Assembly: GCA_000711775.1 (NCBI GenBank)
Contig: ARYC01002457.1
Span: forward strand, 1 to 64,000
Reading direction: 5' to 3'
Origin: Oxytricha trifallax
Lineage: Eukaryota; Ciliophora; Spirotrichea; Sporadotrichida; Oxytrichidae
DNA length: 64,000 bases
The notes under the pieces: generated by a model
Database searches by the model: none
Told to the model about the DNA's origin: nothing
The model's input: the letters and a program-made list of their open reading frames with translations, nothing else
Part shown: positions 35,578 through 46,646 of the stretch, piece by piece
Numbering within the stretch: position 1 is the first letter of the stretch
How the letters are laid out: each line of letters begins with the position of its first letter
Program-made: the position numbers and the translations under genes

Positions 35578-36504
35578 AATAGAAATGTTAACTCCTCACA
35601 TACTATACTTAAAAGATTACTATTTTCTATAATCACAATGACTTATAGAAAATAATACTATGATTGTATTAAGTTTACAATTTCAAATTAAAGCCAAAGT
35701 CAACCAAGAAATAACCTCAACACGCGATTAGAAGAACTTTCTAAGGAGCGATTAGATGATAAAAAAACCAGAGATGCAATTTACGAAATAAATGGAATTA
35801 TCGACAAGATAAATTTGGGTGAGTAAATCAAGAATAGTCGCAAAGGTACACCTACATTCTCTATTTCAAGGTCGCTTTAAAGAAAGAGGTTTAGCATTTT
35901 GTAGAGCAGAGAGCTCAGCTAGAATAGCTCTCAACCTAATATAATAAGTTGTTTAATCTTAATGCATCTTATTAAAAGTCGAATTTATACAAGCATAGTC
36001 TCGAAACAAAATCAAAGACATTAATTACTGGAATCATAATGGTCAAATAATCTAGTAAAAATTGATCAAGTAAAGCCCTAATCAACCTCAAATCTCACGC
36101 ATTCTCAATCCCCTATAAATCCAGTACTAAATGCTTTGAAATAAAAGTTTCTCAGAGTGGGTGATATCCTTAAACACAAGGAAAACCTTCATCCTAACAT
36201 ATAAATTCAAAATATAATTTAGAATTCATAAATTAACGGAACTGCAAGTTTGGAATAAGATTCAAAATCAAGGGAGTCAATTGAAAGTGTGAGTGGGTTG
36301 AGATCAATCATTCACAAAAGTAGAGTCAAATTGCCTACAATCAGTAAGTTTTTATAGAATTTTATAATGAATTAATTTTAGGAAAAGATGCAATTATATT
36401 TAAGAGTAAAAGCTAAAACTAAAGGCAGGGCAGCTAGATTATTTTTTTATTTTTATTAATAATTAATTCACATTAACTATTAAAGTTTTTTTTAACTAGA
36501 GTGA
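35578..36504 (+). CDS. Q/N/S-rich protein, 3' MDS
   Basis: After TBE excision the frame continues I-V-N-N|R-N-V-N-S-S-H-T and stays open to TGA 36502-36504: RLEELSKERLDDKKTRDAIY is a charged helical block, followed by N/S/Q-rich sequence with SPINPVLNALKQKFLRVGD and SGLRSIIHKSRVKLPTI. A GT-AG intron may be present at about 36344-36380 (GTAAG...TTTTAG), after which I-I-F-K-S-K-S-Q follows. Two stretches look less coding (35620-35690, 36420-36500). No family recognised. Confidence 0.68.
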
Positions 36505-36511
36505 GTTATTA

Positions 36512-36768
36512 ATGTCTACTGAGAATTCGAACAAATTAACTTAAGAGCAAGCTATAAGGTCATCATTAATTATATATTTTAATTTAAATTAAAATTAGAA
36601 GTTTTTATTTAGACATTGATTTCTTACAGAAAATTTAAATCAGTTAACGTTTAAAGAGTAGTTTACACTAAAAATTCTCTCAAAGATGCAAACAAAATAA
36701 TCTAAAGATTAAATATTTCTGTGAATCCTAATTAACAGTAGAATCCAACAGCAAACCAAATAAGATGA
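36512..36768 (+). CDS. Small protein with one intron, unknown
   Basis: ATG at 36512: M-S-T-E-N-S-N-K-L-T-Q-E-Q-A-I-R, intron about 36562-36629 (GTCATC...TTACAG), then K-F-K-S-V-N-V-Q-R-V-V-Y-T-K-N-S to TGA 36766-36768; about 60 residues. Could instead be a last piece of the Q/N/S-rich gene that ends 8 bp upstream. Not recognised. Confidence 0.5.
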
Positions 36769-36976
36769 ATAAAGACAATAATATTTGTAACAGATTTATG
36801 GAATTGATAAATAACTTAAAGTAAAATAAAAGATAGCAGTGTTATAATTGTATACAAGAGTAATAATGAGTAGTTGTATGATTAAGATTAAAGTATATAG
36901 AGAGTAATTTTTAAACACATTTAATTTCAAATATTGTTAAGATAACACTTATTCCACAAATTATGAAATAATGCTT

Positions 36977-38049
36977 TCACATTTATTGTTGTCCATTACC
37001 AAAGTTACCAAAACCTTGAGCCCCTGCTCCACCACCTATTTAGTTTGAGTTCACTGAAAATTACATATTTTATGGGGGTCCAACTATAAATTGTTGTTAT
37101 TATTACTGGGTGATTTAAAATATAGAAATAATTAGAATTATAATAGTTATTTTTTTAATAAATTAATATTATTACTGCTGCATCTACTATTAATCCCCAG
37201 CAGCTCCCAAACCTGCATTATTACCAAACTACTGTCTAATATTTCCTGCAATTCCCAGCACTCTATCATTAGGCATTTTAATTTTAATCAATTAAAATAG
37301 TATAACTATCAAAGTTTTTAATAATTAGTAAAATATGTGGGTAAAATAATATCTATTAAAGTTAATAATAAAAGGCACAGGTTATTGTTGTTGTAGCTAT
37401 TACTACTGCTATTGCTGTACTGATGGTGGCTAATTTTCAACGTTTGATATTTTTTCAGACCATTTAACTCTGTCAAGGGGACAGTCATCATGTGTCTCAA
37501 GCCATTTATAGATACAATCTTAAATTATATTTCAAAATATTACATTATTTTAGTTCTTAATAGATGAAAAACTTCATCTTGATTTCTTGTTCATGTAATT
37601 CAATATCAATATTTTGTAAATGCATGTGGAAATGATGGCCACACTAACCCTGTATAGGAGCACAATCTTCACCTGCATATTTGCACTGAGGGCATGGCAT
37701 TTCAAAGGGATTCATGCAAATAACGCAATGTGGATCGCTAATGTCCCAATTCCAAGTAGCCACTGCAAACCAACTGTCGATTTAAACTCTCATTTTTAAA
37801 TATTGCTATCTTTAATTATTAATTCTTCTACTTTTTCTAATAAAATAACTCTGTAGATCATGAAATGTAAGATTATTAGATAGGTTAAAAGTAATCGTGT
37901 TTTTACAAAAGATAATTTAACTTATTATATTAAAATGTAATATACCTAGTTTTAGGTGAATTCTTTCAATTTTGATGATTTTTAGGTTTTTAAGGATTCC
38001 AATCATTAAATTAGTTTTCTTCCTGATCTCCAATATTTTTATCTGCCAT
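36977..38049 (-). CDS. APC11-like RING-H2 protein with Q-rich tail, at least five MDSs
   Basis: Start at 38049 (M-A-D-K-N-I-G-D-Q-E-E-N). RING core begins near 37793: WFAVATWNWDISDPHCVIC, EMPCPQCKYAGEDCAPI, GQCGHHFHMH|CIYKWLETHDDCPLDRVKW. The pattern C-x2-C...C-P-x-C-K-x2-G-x-D-C...G-Q-C-x-H-x-F-H-M-H-C-I-x-K-W-L is that of APC11, the catalytic RING subunit of the anaphase-promoting complex. Unlike typical APC11 the last zinc-binding pair reads C-P-L-D, as in RBX1. A long Q- and G-rich tail (NQPPSVQQ..., GAQGFGNFGNGQQQM) follows; APC11 usually ends soon after the RING. IES pointers: AATT (tentative, near 37820/37975), ATT, TGCCT, CAGTAATAATA (minus-strand reading). TGA 36977-36979. Confidence 0.82.
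37109..37177. other. IES with 11-bp pointer TATTATTACTG
   Basis: TATTATTACTG at 37098-37108 and 37167-37177. Removing one copy and the DNA between (69 bp) joins M-Q-Q to Q-Q-Q-Q-F-I-V-G-P-P in frame in the APC11-like gene. Confidence 0.75.
37276..37377. other. IES with pointer AGGCA
   Basis: AGGCA at 37271-37275 and 37373-37377. Deletion of 102 bp joins Q-Q-P-V-P to N-D-R-V-L-G in frame. Confidence 0.72.
37519..37621. other. IES with pointer AAT interrupting the RING motif
   Basis: AAT at 37516-37518 and 37619-37621. Deletion of 103 bp joins F-H-M-H to C-I-Y-K-W-L, restoring the metal-binding H-M-H-C of the RING. No GT-AG borders, so an IES is preferred to an intron. Confidence 0.8.
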
Positions 38050-38407
38050 TGTGGGAGTATAATCTTCACTTAAAAGAATCTAACTATCTTTTTATTTATA
38101 ATTGATGCTTATAAAAAAGGTAAAGAGGTAATTTCTCCTTAAATTTGAGATTATATTTAAGTTTTATAGGGGAACGTTCTTTTTTTTCATCTGAAATTTA
38201 TTGAACTTTTCAGTATTTTCCAGTCAAAAATATAATTTTAATTATTTTTATGCCTTACAACTTCCCCTTACTTATTTAAGTAATAGCACATTGAAATAAA
38301 TAGATTTATTGAATAATTAATTTAAATATAGTAAAAAATAAGGTAAGTAGAATTTAAAGATATAAGGAATATTTGGGGGAGAAAAATATATTTAAAGTGT
38401 TTTTAAT

Positions 38408-39782
38408 TCAGCAATAAGTAATTCGATTATTAAACTGATTTTTTACCAAAATAATTTTTTTCAAAGGGAAATGTTTATATCTTAAATTAATTTCGATTTG
38501 AATTTATAAATTTATTTTATTTAAAGATATTAGCATTTAATTATCTGTTTCCTCTACCAGACTTTATTTTATAGTAGTAAGACTATCACTTTTTAAACTT
38601 TTGTCTAACTCTTAATTGCTGCTGTTGCTATTTTATGATTGTTTTTCCAAATAATTTTGGATTTTCAACCTCATTGGGCTATGCATGGTATCTGCATTAT
38701 CAGAGGAAGACACTGAATATTCATTGATACGAGAGGGAGTTTATTTAGTTTTACTATAACCACTGATTGATTCGGATTTCTATATATGTTTAAATATAGT
38801 TTAAAAATAGAATTATTTCTTAGAAGTCCCCTATTCTGATTCACTTAAAAAATTGTAAAAGCAATTAAACAGGAATGCAATCGAAAATATAAGCGAATGT
38901 ACTAAAAAAAAATTCACTCGAATGCTCAAATATCATATCGTTAGCAGGAAGCTCAAGTATGGTCTTAGAAGGTCTCTGACTTTAGTTTGAATTTGTATTG
39001 ACACTATTTGAAGATCTAGGATGTCCATAAGTTCCACTCAATTAGTGTTGAAGATAATAGTTGATGTTAAATTATGAGAACTATTACATTGGAGAACTTG
39101 TCGGGGTAAGAGAACCTCTACTATTCAGACGAGTTTATTTGGCTTAAATGTGTTATGGAGTTTGCATTTCCACCACTTTTAAAAGAATAACAAAAAATGA
39201 AGTTCTCTCATTATGCGCTGTTAACTTTTATTTCAAATTGTAAATACTTAGATGTCAGGGAGCTTTCTTATAGTCTTTGCCTTAGTCAATGAGAACAGAT
39301 TTTCCTAATTTGACGATATAGATGAGTAAAAATTTTAGCTAAGATCACTTCCTAAAATCTTCGGCTTTCTAATTTGCCCACTACTCTATTTACTACGCTA
39401 GATTGTACTAACTGAACTATCTGAATCAGATTCCACAAAAATCTCATTTTAAATTTGGTTAGGTATTGGTAAAATTCCATTATTGTTTATAAAATTAAAT
39501 CTATAACATAGTCATTATTTTCATTAAACTCGTAAAATTTGATAAAATCAATTTTATTTTGATTGTTATATAATTATTACTATAAATTTATTGTTAAACT
39601 CAGGAGATACGCTCTACTTATTATTTTTGATTTGATTTAACTATGAGTTATGTTTTTTATTTATATCTATTAAGGTAAGTTTTGAACCCATAGTTTTCAA
39701 ACTACTACTTTTCTGCTCTTTATTTTATTCAAGATACTGCTAGTATGTACTTATGAATTCATTCATTTAATCGAGAGACATG
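38408..39782 (-). CDS. Ser-rich coding segments, separate gene or channel C-terminus
   Basis: Minus-strand pieces: M-S-L-D-Q-M-N-E-F-I-S-T-Y-Q-Q-Y at 39782, then about 39430-39240 (EIFVESDSDSSVSTIQ, SSGQIRKPKILGSD), 39130-38870 (GTYGHPRSSNSVNTNSN, PSKTILELPANDMIFE) and 38790-38410 (TPSRINEYSVSSSDNADT, MRLKIQNYLEKQ). Low complexity, phosphorylation-site-like. They lie directly downstream of the potassium channel on the same strand and may be its cytoplasmic tail. Gaps of 60-100 bp between blocks are probable IESs. Confidence 0.58.
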
Positions 39783-39849
39783 AATTTATTTCCTTCTTTT
39801 TATTATAAATATATGAAGTCTAAGTTAATTTATAAATAAAATATTTAAC

Positions 39850-40767
39850 TTCTAAAGCGTCGATATCAAATATTTCGGATCTCGATCCAAATTCCAAAAC
39901 CATTCTCGCAAAGTTGTTTATAAGAATAAAGAAATAGTATTATAGTCTAAAATATTTGTTTTTATTATAATTAGAAGCTCAAAACTTTGGATTTACTTGT
40001 ACAATCTTTTCTATTCTCGTTTATGTCCATGATTTGATCCACCTATATTAGAAGCTTGATTTATCATATTGCATTAAGAATAAAAATACTTTAATATAAG
40101 TTCGAAAACATAATACTTACGACATTTTTACAGTCATCAAACTTGTAATTGAGTAACTATTGCTCGTTTTAAGACATATGCAAGTGAAATTCCATGCTAT
40201 TCAGTAATTAATCGATGTTTACATCTGCATGCATGTGAATCCTATTATAATTTATTAAGAGTGAATGATATTTTATTTTACATTCTCTGCTTATGAAATA
40301 AGTTGATCACTCTTATCATATTGAACAGAAATTGAATTGTCTTTATATCTTAGATTTCATTTTTACATACTTTATTCAAGAAAAACTCCTCGTTTTAATT
40401 AGGGTTTTTTATGTTTTAAAGTGTTGATTAATCAAGGTTCTATTAAGTTAATGTCCCTTCTGTGTTTCTTATGGCAGTAATGTTTTCTATAAATTGTATG
40501 AATAAATTATAATGAAAATTATTCATTGTTTTTCTTGGTAATAGAAATGAGAGATTCTCTCTTTCTGTTGAAATGACTGTAAAGAATGAAATTGCCAATG
40601 ATTGTATATTTAAATCTAATATTATCTTAAATAAACTATAGCAAAAAAGTAAAGAGATAATATTATTTGATTGCAGAAGATGTTTTTTTAAGTTTGCTCA
40701 TTCCTTCATTTCTCTTGAAAATTTGATAAGCTCTGGCATCACTTTCATCTTACTTTATAGCGACATT
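39850..40767 (-). CDS. Potassium channel, segment after S6 and C-terminal pieces
   Basis: Directly after the TBE remnant the frame reads V-A-I-K-Q-D-E-S-D-A-R-A-Y-Q-I-F-K-R-N-E-G-M-S-K-L-K-K-T-S, the amphipathic linker that follows S6 in ciliate SK-like channels (E..A...F.R...L...A). Further short coding blocks at about 40560 (SFQQKERISHFYYQEKQ), 40260-40130 (DVNIDQLLNSMEFHLHMSQ) and 40040-39980 (VDQIMDINENRKDC), the latter two joined by a GT-AG intron (GTAAGTATT...TATAG). Boundaries uncertain. Confidence 0.6.
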
Positions 40768-41260
40768 CAAAACCTCAAAAACCCATAAAGTAGTTTGACT
40801 GAGTTTTTTATTGATTAAAGTAGACTATTTAGGTATTATTATTTGTGTTTTTAATAGGGTTTATATTTTAAATATAATTAATTTAGAGTATTTATGCTAA
40901 ATTTGTGGTCCGTAAATGACAGTTAGTATATAGATGCAGTTTAAATTTCGATATGGATGTGATGATTATAGTAATCAACTCAAGCTTATTTTTTATTACT
41001 CACCAATAAAAAGGCTGTTCTATAAATCTCCTGATACTGTGAGATCTCACTGTCAATAAGCAACTTATTAAAAAAGTTAGAAGCTTAGTTCTAAAATAGC
41101 CTCAGAGACCCTTAAAATTTTAGCAATACATTTCTATTATTTTATTTTTTATAAGGCACTTAAATACTGGGCTCATTTCCTTGCTAAAAAGAGACAATAC
41201 ACTTAATCTATTTTATCAATAAAAACTCAATCAAACTAGAGAAAGGGTTTTGGGGCATTG
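40768..41260. mobile_element. 493-bp internally deleted TBE (subtype B), TSD ATT
   Basis: Left end CAAAACCTCAAAAACCC at 40768 after ATT (40765-40767); right end GGGTTTTGGGGCATTG at 41260 before ATT (41261-41263). The interior keeps only the N-terminal part of the 42-kDa gene (plus strand, about 40920-41200). Subterminal sequence matches subtype B (AGTAGTTTGACTGAG). MITE-like in size. It interrupts the potassium channel at the end of S6. Confidence 0.85.
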
Positions 41261-41451
41261 ATTCATAGACACGATAAACAGTGAATAAATGACTTGACCC
41301 CATAGACAAGCAAATAAACTCAAATTAAGCTATTATTAGTATTATAGTTTTTAATATTAGATAAATAGAGTGATATTTAAATGAATTTTAGTTTATTCCA
41401 ATAATTCTCCCTGGATTAGTATCAATTGTTATATCACCATAACCAACTAAT
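41261..41451 (-). CDS. Potassium channel: selectivity filter and S6
   Basis: 41451-41384 minus reads L-V-G-Y-G-D-I-T-I-D-T-N-P-G-R-I-I-G-I-N, the K+ channel filter. A 61-bp IES (41327-41387, pointer AATT at 41323-41326 and 41384-41387) separates it from N-L-S-L-F-A-C-L-W-G-Q-V-I-Y-S-L-F-I-V-S-M, the S6 helix, which reaches the TBE remnant at 41261. Confidence 0.8.
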
Positions 41452-42175
41452 CAAAATGTTAGTGTAAACACCAAATTATATTCTTTATATATTGCACTTA
41501 CTTGTTAACATCAGAATAATATTGCTGAATTTTTTTTTAAAGCCAAATTAAATATAAAAGTTCTAAAGTCATTGATAAATTTAATAAATTAATTATTAAT
41601 AAAGGAATAAATTTGAATTAAAAAATTAACTGAATTAAATTAATTATTATAAATCAACAGCAGTTGACATTTCTAAAGATAGATAATGCTAAACTTGTTA
41701 GATTAAAAGACATTAAAGTCAACTTGACTTTAATATTGACTGTACTATTTTATATTATCGAAGAGATGAGATAAATTGAGTTTAAGCTTGGCATTAATAA
41801 AAAAAATCACCCAAAATTAATCTCAATTTATTTCTATCCAAATATGCGATAAAATAGTAAAGGGACTGAATTTATATTCTCTATCTAACAAGCACCATAT
41901 TGTCTAAGTTTAGACTAAGCTAACTGCCAGGAATAAAAAAATTATTAATTTAATTAATTAATTTTTTTTTCAAATTTAAATGTATCTCTACATTATTACA
42001 GATTACTTACTTTATTAAAATGATTAATTAATCATGTTTTTTTTATTTCTAAAAATAATTTTTTTAAAAAACAAATATTTTTTCACCTTTAATTCCATTT
42101 TAATGAGTAGAAAACTAAACAGTAAAAAATTATTATCAGTTTCTTTATTTTTAAAAAATCCGAATCAAAACTAAT
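41452..42175. other. 724-bp IES splitting the pore loop, pointer AACTAAT
   Basis: AACTAAT at 41445-41451 and 42169-42175. Removing it joins D-S-F-W-M-I-I-N-T-L to V-G-Y-G-D in frame. The interior is AT-rich with no gene seen. Confidence 0.8.
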
Positions 42176-42430
42176 GTATTAATAATCATCCAGAAAGAAT
42201 CCCATATGTAGTCAAACTTTCCATTTCTATCAAGATTCGCTCTATAAATTGTTTTAATAATTTCTATTATCATGAAATTGGAACAAATAATTACAAAAAT
42301 TAGAATGAAACTTACCTTTCTAAATTTCTTAGAATCACTCCAAAGAATACGACACTCACACAAATTGCACAAATAAGCATCATATATGGGTATCTTTTCA
42401 TCATTGTAGGATTAGGGGGGGGTGTTATTC
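42169..42430 (-). CDS. Potassium channel: S4-S5 linker, S5 and pore helix
   Basis: Y-N-D-E-K-I-P-I-Y-D-A-Y-L-C-N-L-C-E-C-R-I-L-W-S-D-S-K-K-F-R-K precedes a hydrophobic S5 (VSFILIFVIICSNFMIIEII) and the pore-helix segment KFDYIWDSFWMIINTL. Typical of ciliate six-transmembrane K+ channels. Upstream border is a GC-rich patch at about 42405. A GT-AG pair around S5 was considered but splicing would introduce TGA. Confidence 0.75.
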
Positions 42431-42850
42431 TGCCCGTGCAGTTTCCCTCCCCTACGGAAAATTTTCCTGCACAAAGCATGTAAATTTATAATATACATTA
42501 ATCCCATATAAAAAACATTTTTAATATATTTCAAAGTTTATAATTATCAATTGTCTCAGTATTTATTGTAAAATTTTATTGTAAAATATGTTGAACAAAT
42601 TATTTTAAATAAAAATATATGTTACTTTGATAAATATTTGAAATTTTTATCATGATAAAAAATTGATGGTGTTAGAATATGAATTATTATCACATAATCG
42701 ATGATAAAGATTTTAAGAAATACATAAAAATTCTATATTTTTATGTTTGGGGAGCAGTTTAGTTCCGAAGGTAGCAGGATACTATATTCGTGGGCCAGGA
42801 AACTTCCTTCTTGAGATTATTTAATTATGTCCCATTAGATTTTAAATTTA
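42405..42850. other. AT-rich spacer with GC-rich patches
   Basis: A run of eight G at about 42415 followed by CTGCCCGTGCAGTTTCCC and CCTGCAC at 42476, plus a second patch near 42750-42810 containing CCAGGAAACTTCC. The motif AGGAAACTTC recurs at 51369-51378. These look like ends of short unidentified elements. Otherwise nothing. Confidence 0.35.
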
Positions 42851-43156
42851 TAAAAAAATAATAAATGATTAATAAAGTCATTGCCTTCCAAGCAAATTTA
42901 GATCTTGCCTTAGTACCATTTTAATCACTATTAGAGAAAGTTCATTTGCTGAGTATATATGCTTACCATAGTCTCTTAATATATAATTAAATAAATAGAT
43001 ATTATAGTTTATAAATTTATAATAAAGCATTATTTATTAGTATTAAAAAATATTCTTTGTAACAAACTATAGCAATATAAAATGTAAAATGGTTAATTTC
43101 AACCTTTTATTAATTCATAAATTTACCACATATTTAATTTTCATTAAATATAAGTG

Positions 43157-44044
43157 TTCTGACCGAGACCCCCCCTCAACCGAGACCCCCCTCACTTTAT
43201 TGTAATTTTTTGATAAACTTATTTTTTACTCAAAATAAATTTCTTTCCCTGTGGGCAGCCATAACCATAATAGATATAACTTGACATGTTTCACTACGTC
43301 CATCTACCTTTTTGAAAACAATCTCCCATAGAGAAATAATTCAAATGACATTCCTATTTACTTTCATTAGTAATAATATGATTTTCAATAACACACAATA
43401 ATATTATAGAAATTTCTTATAACTTAAATCACTTCCATTTGAGACTAAATATTAAGAATTAATATAATTATTTTTCCAATAATTTTTCATCTCTTTAATT
43501 CCTTATAAATACTTTTAATATTATTTTTACTTTATTTTGTTAATTATTAGTAAAATCTTTTTTTATTCATTAATGTATTTAAATTGTAATAAAAAATAAA
43601 AGAAATTATTTATAATTTCTCAAATCTAAGCTTGTACAAAAAAGAATTTACTAATAATTAAAAAAATAAAGTAAAAATAATATTAAAAGTATTTATAAGG
43701 AATTAAAGAGATGAAAAATTATTGGAAAAATAATTATATTAATTCTTAATATTTAGTCAAATGGAAGTGATTTAAGTTATAAGAAATTTCTATAATATTA
43801 TTGTGTGTTATTGAAAATCATATTATTACTAATGAAAGTAAATAGGAATGTCATTTGAATTATTTCCCTATGGGAGATTGTTTTCAAAAAGGTAGATGGA
43901 CGTAGTGAAACATGTCAAGTTATATCTATTATGGTTATGGCTGCCCACAGGGAAAGAAATTTATTTTGAGTAAAAAATAAGTTTATCAAAAAATTACAAT
44001 AAAGTGAGGGGGGTCTCGGTTGAGGGGGGGTCTTGGTCATAACA
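43157..44044. repeat. Long near-perfect inverted repeat (foldback element), ~408-bp arms
   Basis: The arm 43157-43564 is the reverse complement of 43637-44044 with only a few differences (for example one 2-bp indel near 43445/43757 and one base near 43333). Outer ends carry ACCGAGACCCCCC twice in tandem. The central ~72 bp are AT-rich. No open frame. Lies within a spacer between S4 and S5 segments of the channel gene. Confidence 0.93.
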
Positions 44045-44089
44045 TATAAGTATTTTTGTCGTTACAGTATTAATATTTTGATAAAGTCT

Positions 44090-44683
44090 TATAATTTTTT
44101 TAATAATAAAATTCTCTTGGCTTGGGGCCTATTGTACCTGGAATTAAGAGGTATCAAGTTGATAAAGATGTGAAGTCTAAATAAGCTAAAACATGCACAA
44201 ATCATGTCCCAAGTATATAGGCAGTCCATACCTTACTGGTATACTCTAAACTTTATGTCTAAACCTGGAGGGTTTATCAATGAGTGCAAGAATTATCGAT
44301 CTTTTTTTTTATTTGATTAATCTATATGATCAATCAAATTTTAAGCCATATTTATTTGAGCAAGATAAGCTCAAAGATAAACTTGTAGATATACTTTGTG
44401 TGATATAATTGAACTATAAATCACAAAATATGTAATTATTTAAGTTAATGTTTACCATTTAATCAGCGTTTGTCATTCTTAAACTTATGGATTTACAACT
44501 TATATCTATACATTTGAATTATCAAAATGATCTCGCAAATAGTCATAAATGTAGCGAAAGACTTAATTACGAATGTTGACATATCATTATTCATTTAACT
44601 ATTTATAAGAATAAAATGCTTTAATTAATTAAGTAAAACAATTTTGTATCATATACGTAGTGGTTGCCTACTAGGATTTCATT
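44090..44683 (-). CDS. Potassium channel: S1-S2 loop, S2, S3 and S4 segments
   Basis: From the TBE junction: E-I-L-V-G-N-H-Y-V-Y-D-T-K-L (44683-44640). About 44580-44465: STFVIKSFATFMTICEIILI and QMYRYKLQIHKFKNDKR (S2). About 44310-44095: FLHSLINPPGLDIKFRVYQ, MDCLYTWDMICACFSLFRLH, FINLIPLNSRYNRPQAKRI (S3/S4, with the P-P-G and R-x-R/Y-N features common in ciliate K+ channels). Gaps between them are IESs or introns, borders not resolved. Confidence 0.75.
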
Positions 44684-44785
44684 CAAAACCCCAAAACCCC
44701 TTAGTGAGGTTTATAAGTGCTTTGATTTGTAGGGTATTGTTGGAGTCTTATTGGGGTTAGTAGAGAAATTAGGCCAATTTGCAAT

Positions 44786-45849
44786 ATGAGAAATAGAAAT
44801 TAGCGAAATTTAGGGTCTATATATGATGAGAAATATTTAGATTACTGCTTAAGCTTAGGTATGGTACGAGTATTAATATAGATTAATTCAAACCAGTACT
44901 GAATTATGCAGCTATAGCAAAGCTCTTACACAAGAGTGCCTCTACTGTTAGGTATCACTGCATGTTAGCTGTTTAGCATTTTAATTCAGGCACTTGAAAG
45001 CATCCTGCAAGAAAATAAAAGTTCTAACAGCATCATATTGACTACCTCTGGGACTCGAAGACTTTGAAGTATTGGGCACACTTCCCATTAGACTAGCGAG
45101 CTGTGATGTTTCATCGCAAGTTTCCTCACATGCGTATCTCTCCTTAGACTATAGCCAATATTTATAGAAGAAATGGTATTACTTTCAAGACTGTCAACAG
45201 AGTGAAGAGAGTGATTGATTTTACAGTGCCATTTTATAGTAATAATTTAAACTATATATATGATTAAATGCAGAGGGCTATTACTAATAACATCAAGTTC
45301 ATACACGCTGATGAAGCTGTATTCACCTTCAACACTTTTATTAATAAGTCTTGGTATAAGAAGTATGATAATATAGAAGTTTATGACTAAAAAGTGAAGG
45401 TAGTCACCCATGCAATATTAGCTGGTATAAGTGAAGATTCAGGCTTAGAGAGTTATGTTATTCACCCTCGCTCTATTAAGCGAGAGTAGTATATAGAGTT
45501 CCTACATAAACTCAGAGAGAAGTATAGTAACCAAGAGATCATCCTGTTTGTTGATAACCTTTCAGTTCATAAGACTAAGGAGTCTAAGAAAGCTTATGAA
45601 GAGTTAAACATAACTCCTGTATACAACGTTCCTTATAGCCCCTAATTTAATGGAATTGAATTCTACTGGAGCTAAATCAAGACTCACTACAAGAAGCTGC
45701 TGCTGTATCATCTTATGCATGACTTGCCCATCGATACAGTTGACTTAATTCAAAGCAGCTGTAAGAGAGTGAGCATAGATAAGACAACAATTTGTGCGAG
45801 AGAGGGAAGAATGAATGTTTATAAATAAGTTTTAGATTTAAACGAATGA
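44786..45849 (+). pseudogene. TBE 42-kDa transposase, frameshift plus TGA
   Basis: Aligns end to end with 34412-35476. Length 1064 nt (not a multiple of three): one T is missing near 44852. The codon-71 TGA (G-T-stop-K-H-P) is shared with the 31461 copy. DDE blocks HADEAVF, FVDNLSVHKTK, FNGIEFYW intact. Confidence 0.82.
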
Positions 45850-45855
45850 ATATAT

Positions 45856-46646
45856 TCACATATTAAAATTGGCCCAGAAAGGGATTTGGCTTCTCTTTCT
45901 TCTCCTCTTCTTATGGCTTGCCTGGGCCCATGTTTCTTCTCTTAGTGCCAGCACCTGCATCTATATTCATTTCATCTGGCTTTTAAACATCTTTATAAAG
46001 TCTCTTGCTAACTTCATATATTTTCTTTGACTTTCTCTCTCTGTGAACCTTTGCATTCTCTTTCATTAGGAATATACCAGTCCCAGATTTCCCTATAAAG
46101 TTTAAATCAATGCTTACTAGAGAGGTAAGGATGCTTCTTAAGCTCAGCGAGCCAGGCCTCACTTATTAGTATGCCTTGCTTCTTTTAATCTTCAGGAGAA
46201 ATAGAGTAGCGTTTTTTGTGAGCTTCTTCAATGATCTCTTTGAGATAACTCTCTCTTAAAGTGCCAAGAACACCAAAGAAGAAGCTCCTTTCTGGAAGCT
46301 TGTTGGAGAGTTGTTTCTTGGTAGGAAGATAAACAACCAACTCTTCATCATTCATCGCATCCTCGTAGAGATTAGTGACTGAAATCTCTGGGTAGTTTGG
46401 TATATCTATCAACTTTATTTCATTGTTTTTAAAGGCTTTCTTCTCATCGCAGAGTATAGCTTTTAAGAATGAAATTTTGGTACCTTCCATCGTTGGAAGG
46501 AATAAACCCACTATAGCATATGATTAAGTATATGTCACATGCTTACCATGCTAAGTGAGGTATCGATAGAGATCTTCCTTGCTTCTAAATCTTGAGATCA
46601 TTTCTGAAGCTTCAACCCTCTTCATTGCAGTACTTATAGATTCCAT
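45856..46646 (-). pseudogene. TBE 22-kDa gene with candidate intron at 46093-46117
   Basis: Start at 46646 (M-E-S-I-S-T-A-M-K-R-V-E-A). GT-AG stretch of 25 nt at 46093-46117 (minus: GTAAGC...TATAG) at the same position as the 26-nt ones in two other copies; splicing joins L-S to R-K-S-G-T-G-I-F-L-M. Spliced length is 766 nt, so a one-base lesion remains elsewhere. Confidence 0.72.

Noticed and set aside
36977-38049. RBX1 (cullin RING subunit) identity
   Set aside because: CPLD at the end matches RBX1, but CPxCK-x2-G-x-DC and GQCxHxFHMHCIxKWL are APC11 features.
42151-42372. GT-AG intron around the channel S5 segment (GTAAGTTTC to TTTATAG)
   Set aside because: Splicing would create an immediate TGA, while the unspliced frame encodes a good S5 helix.
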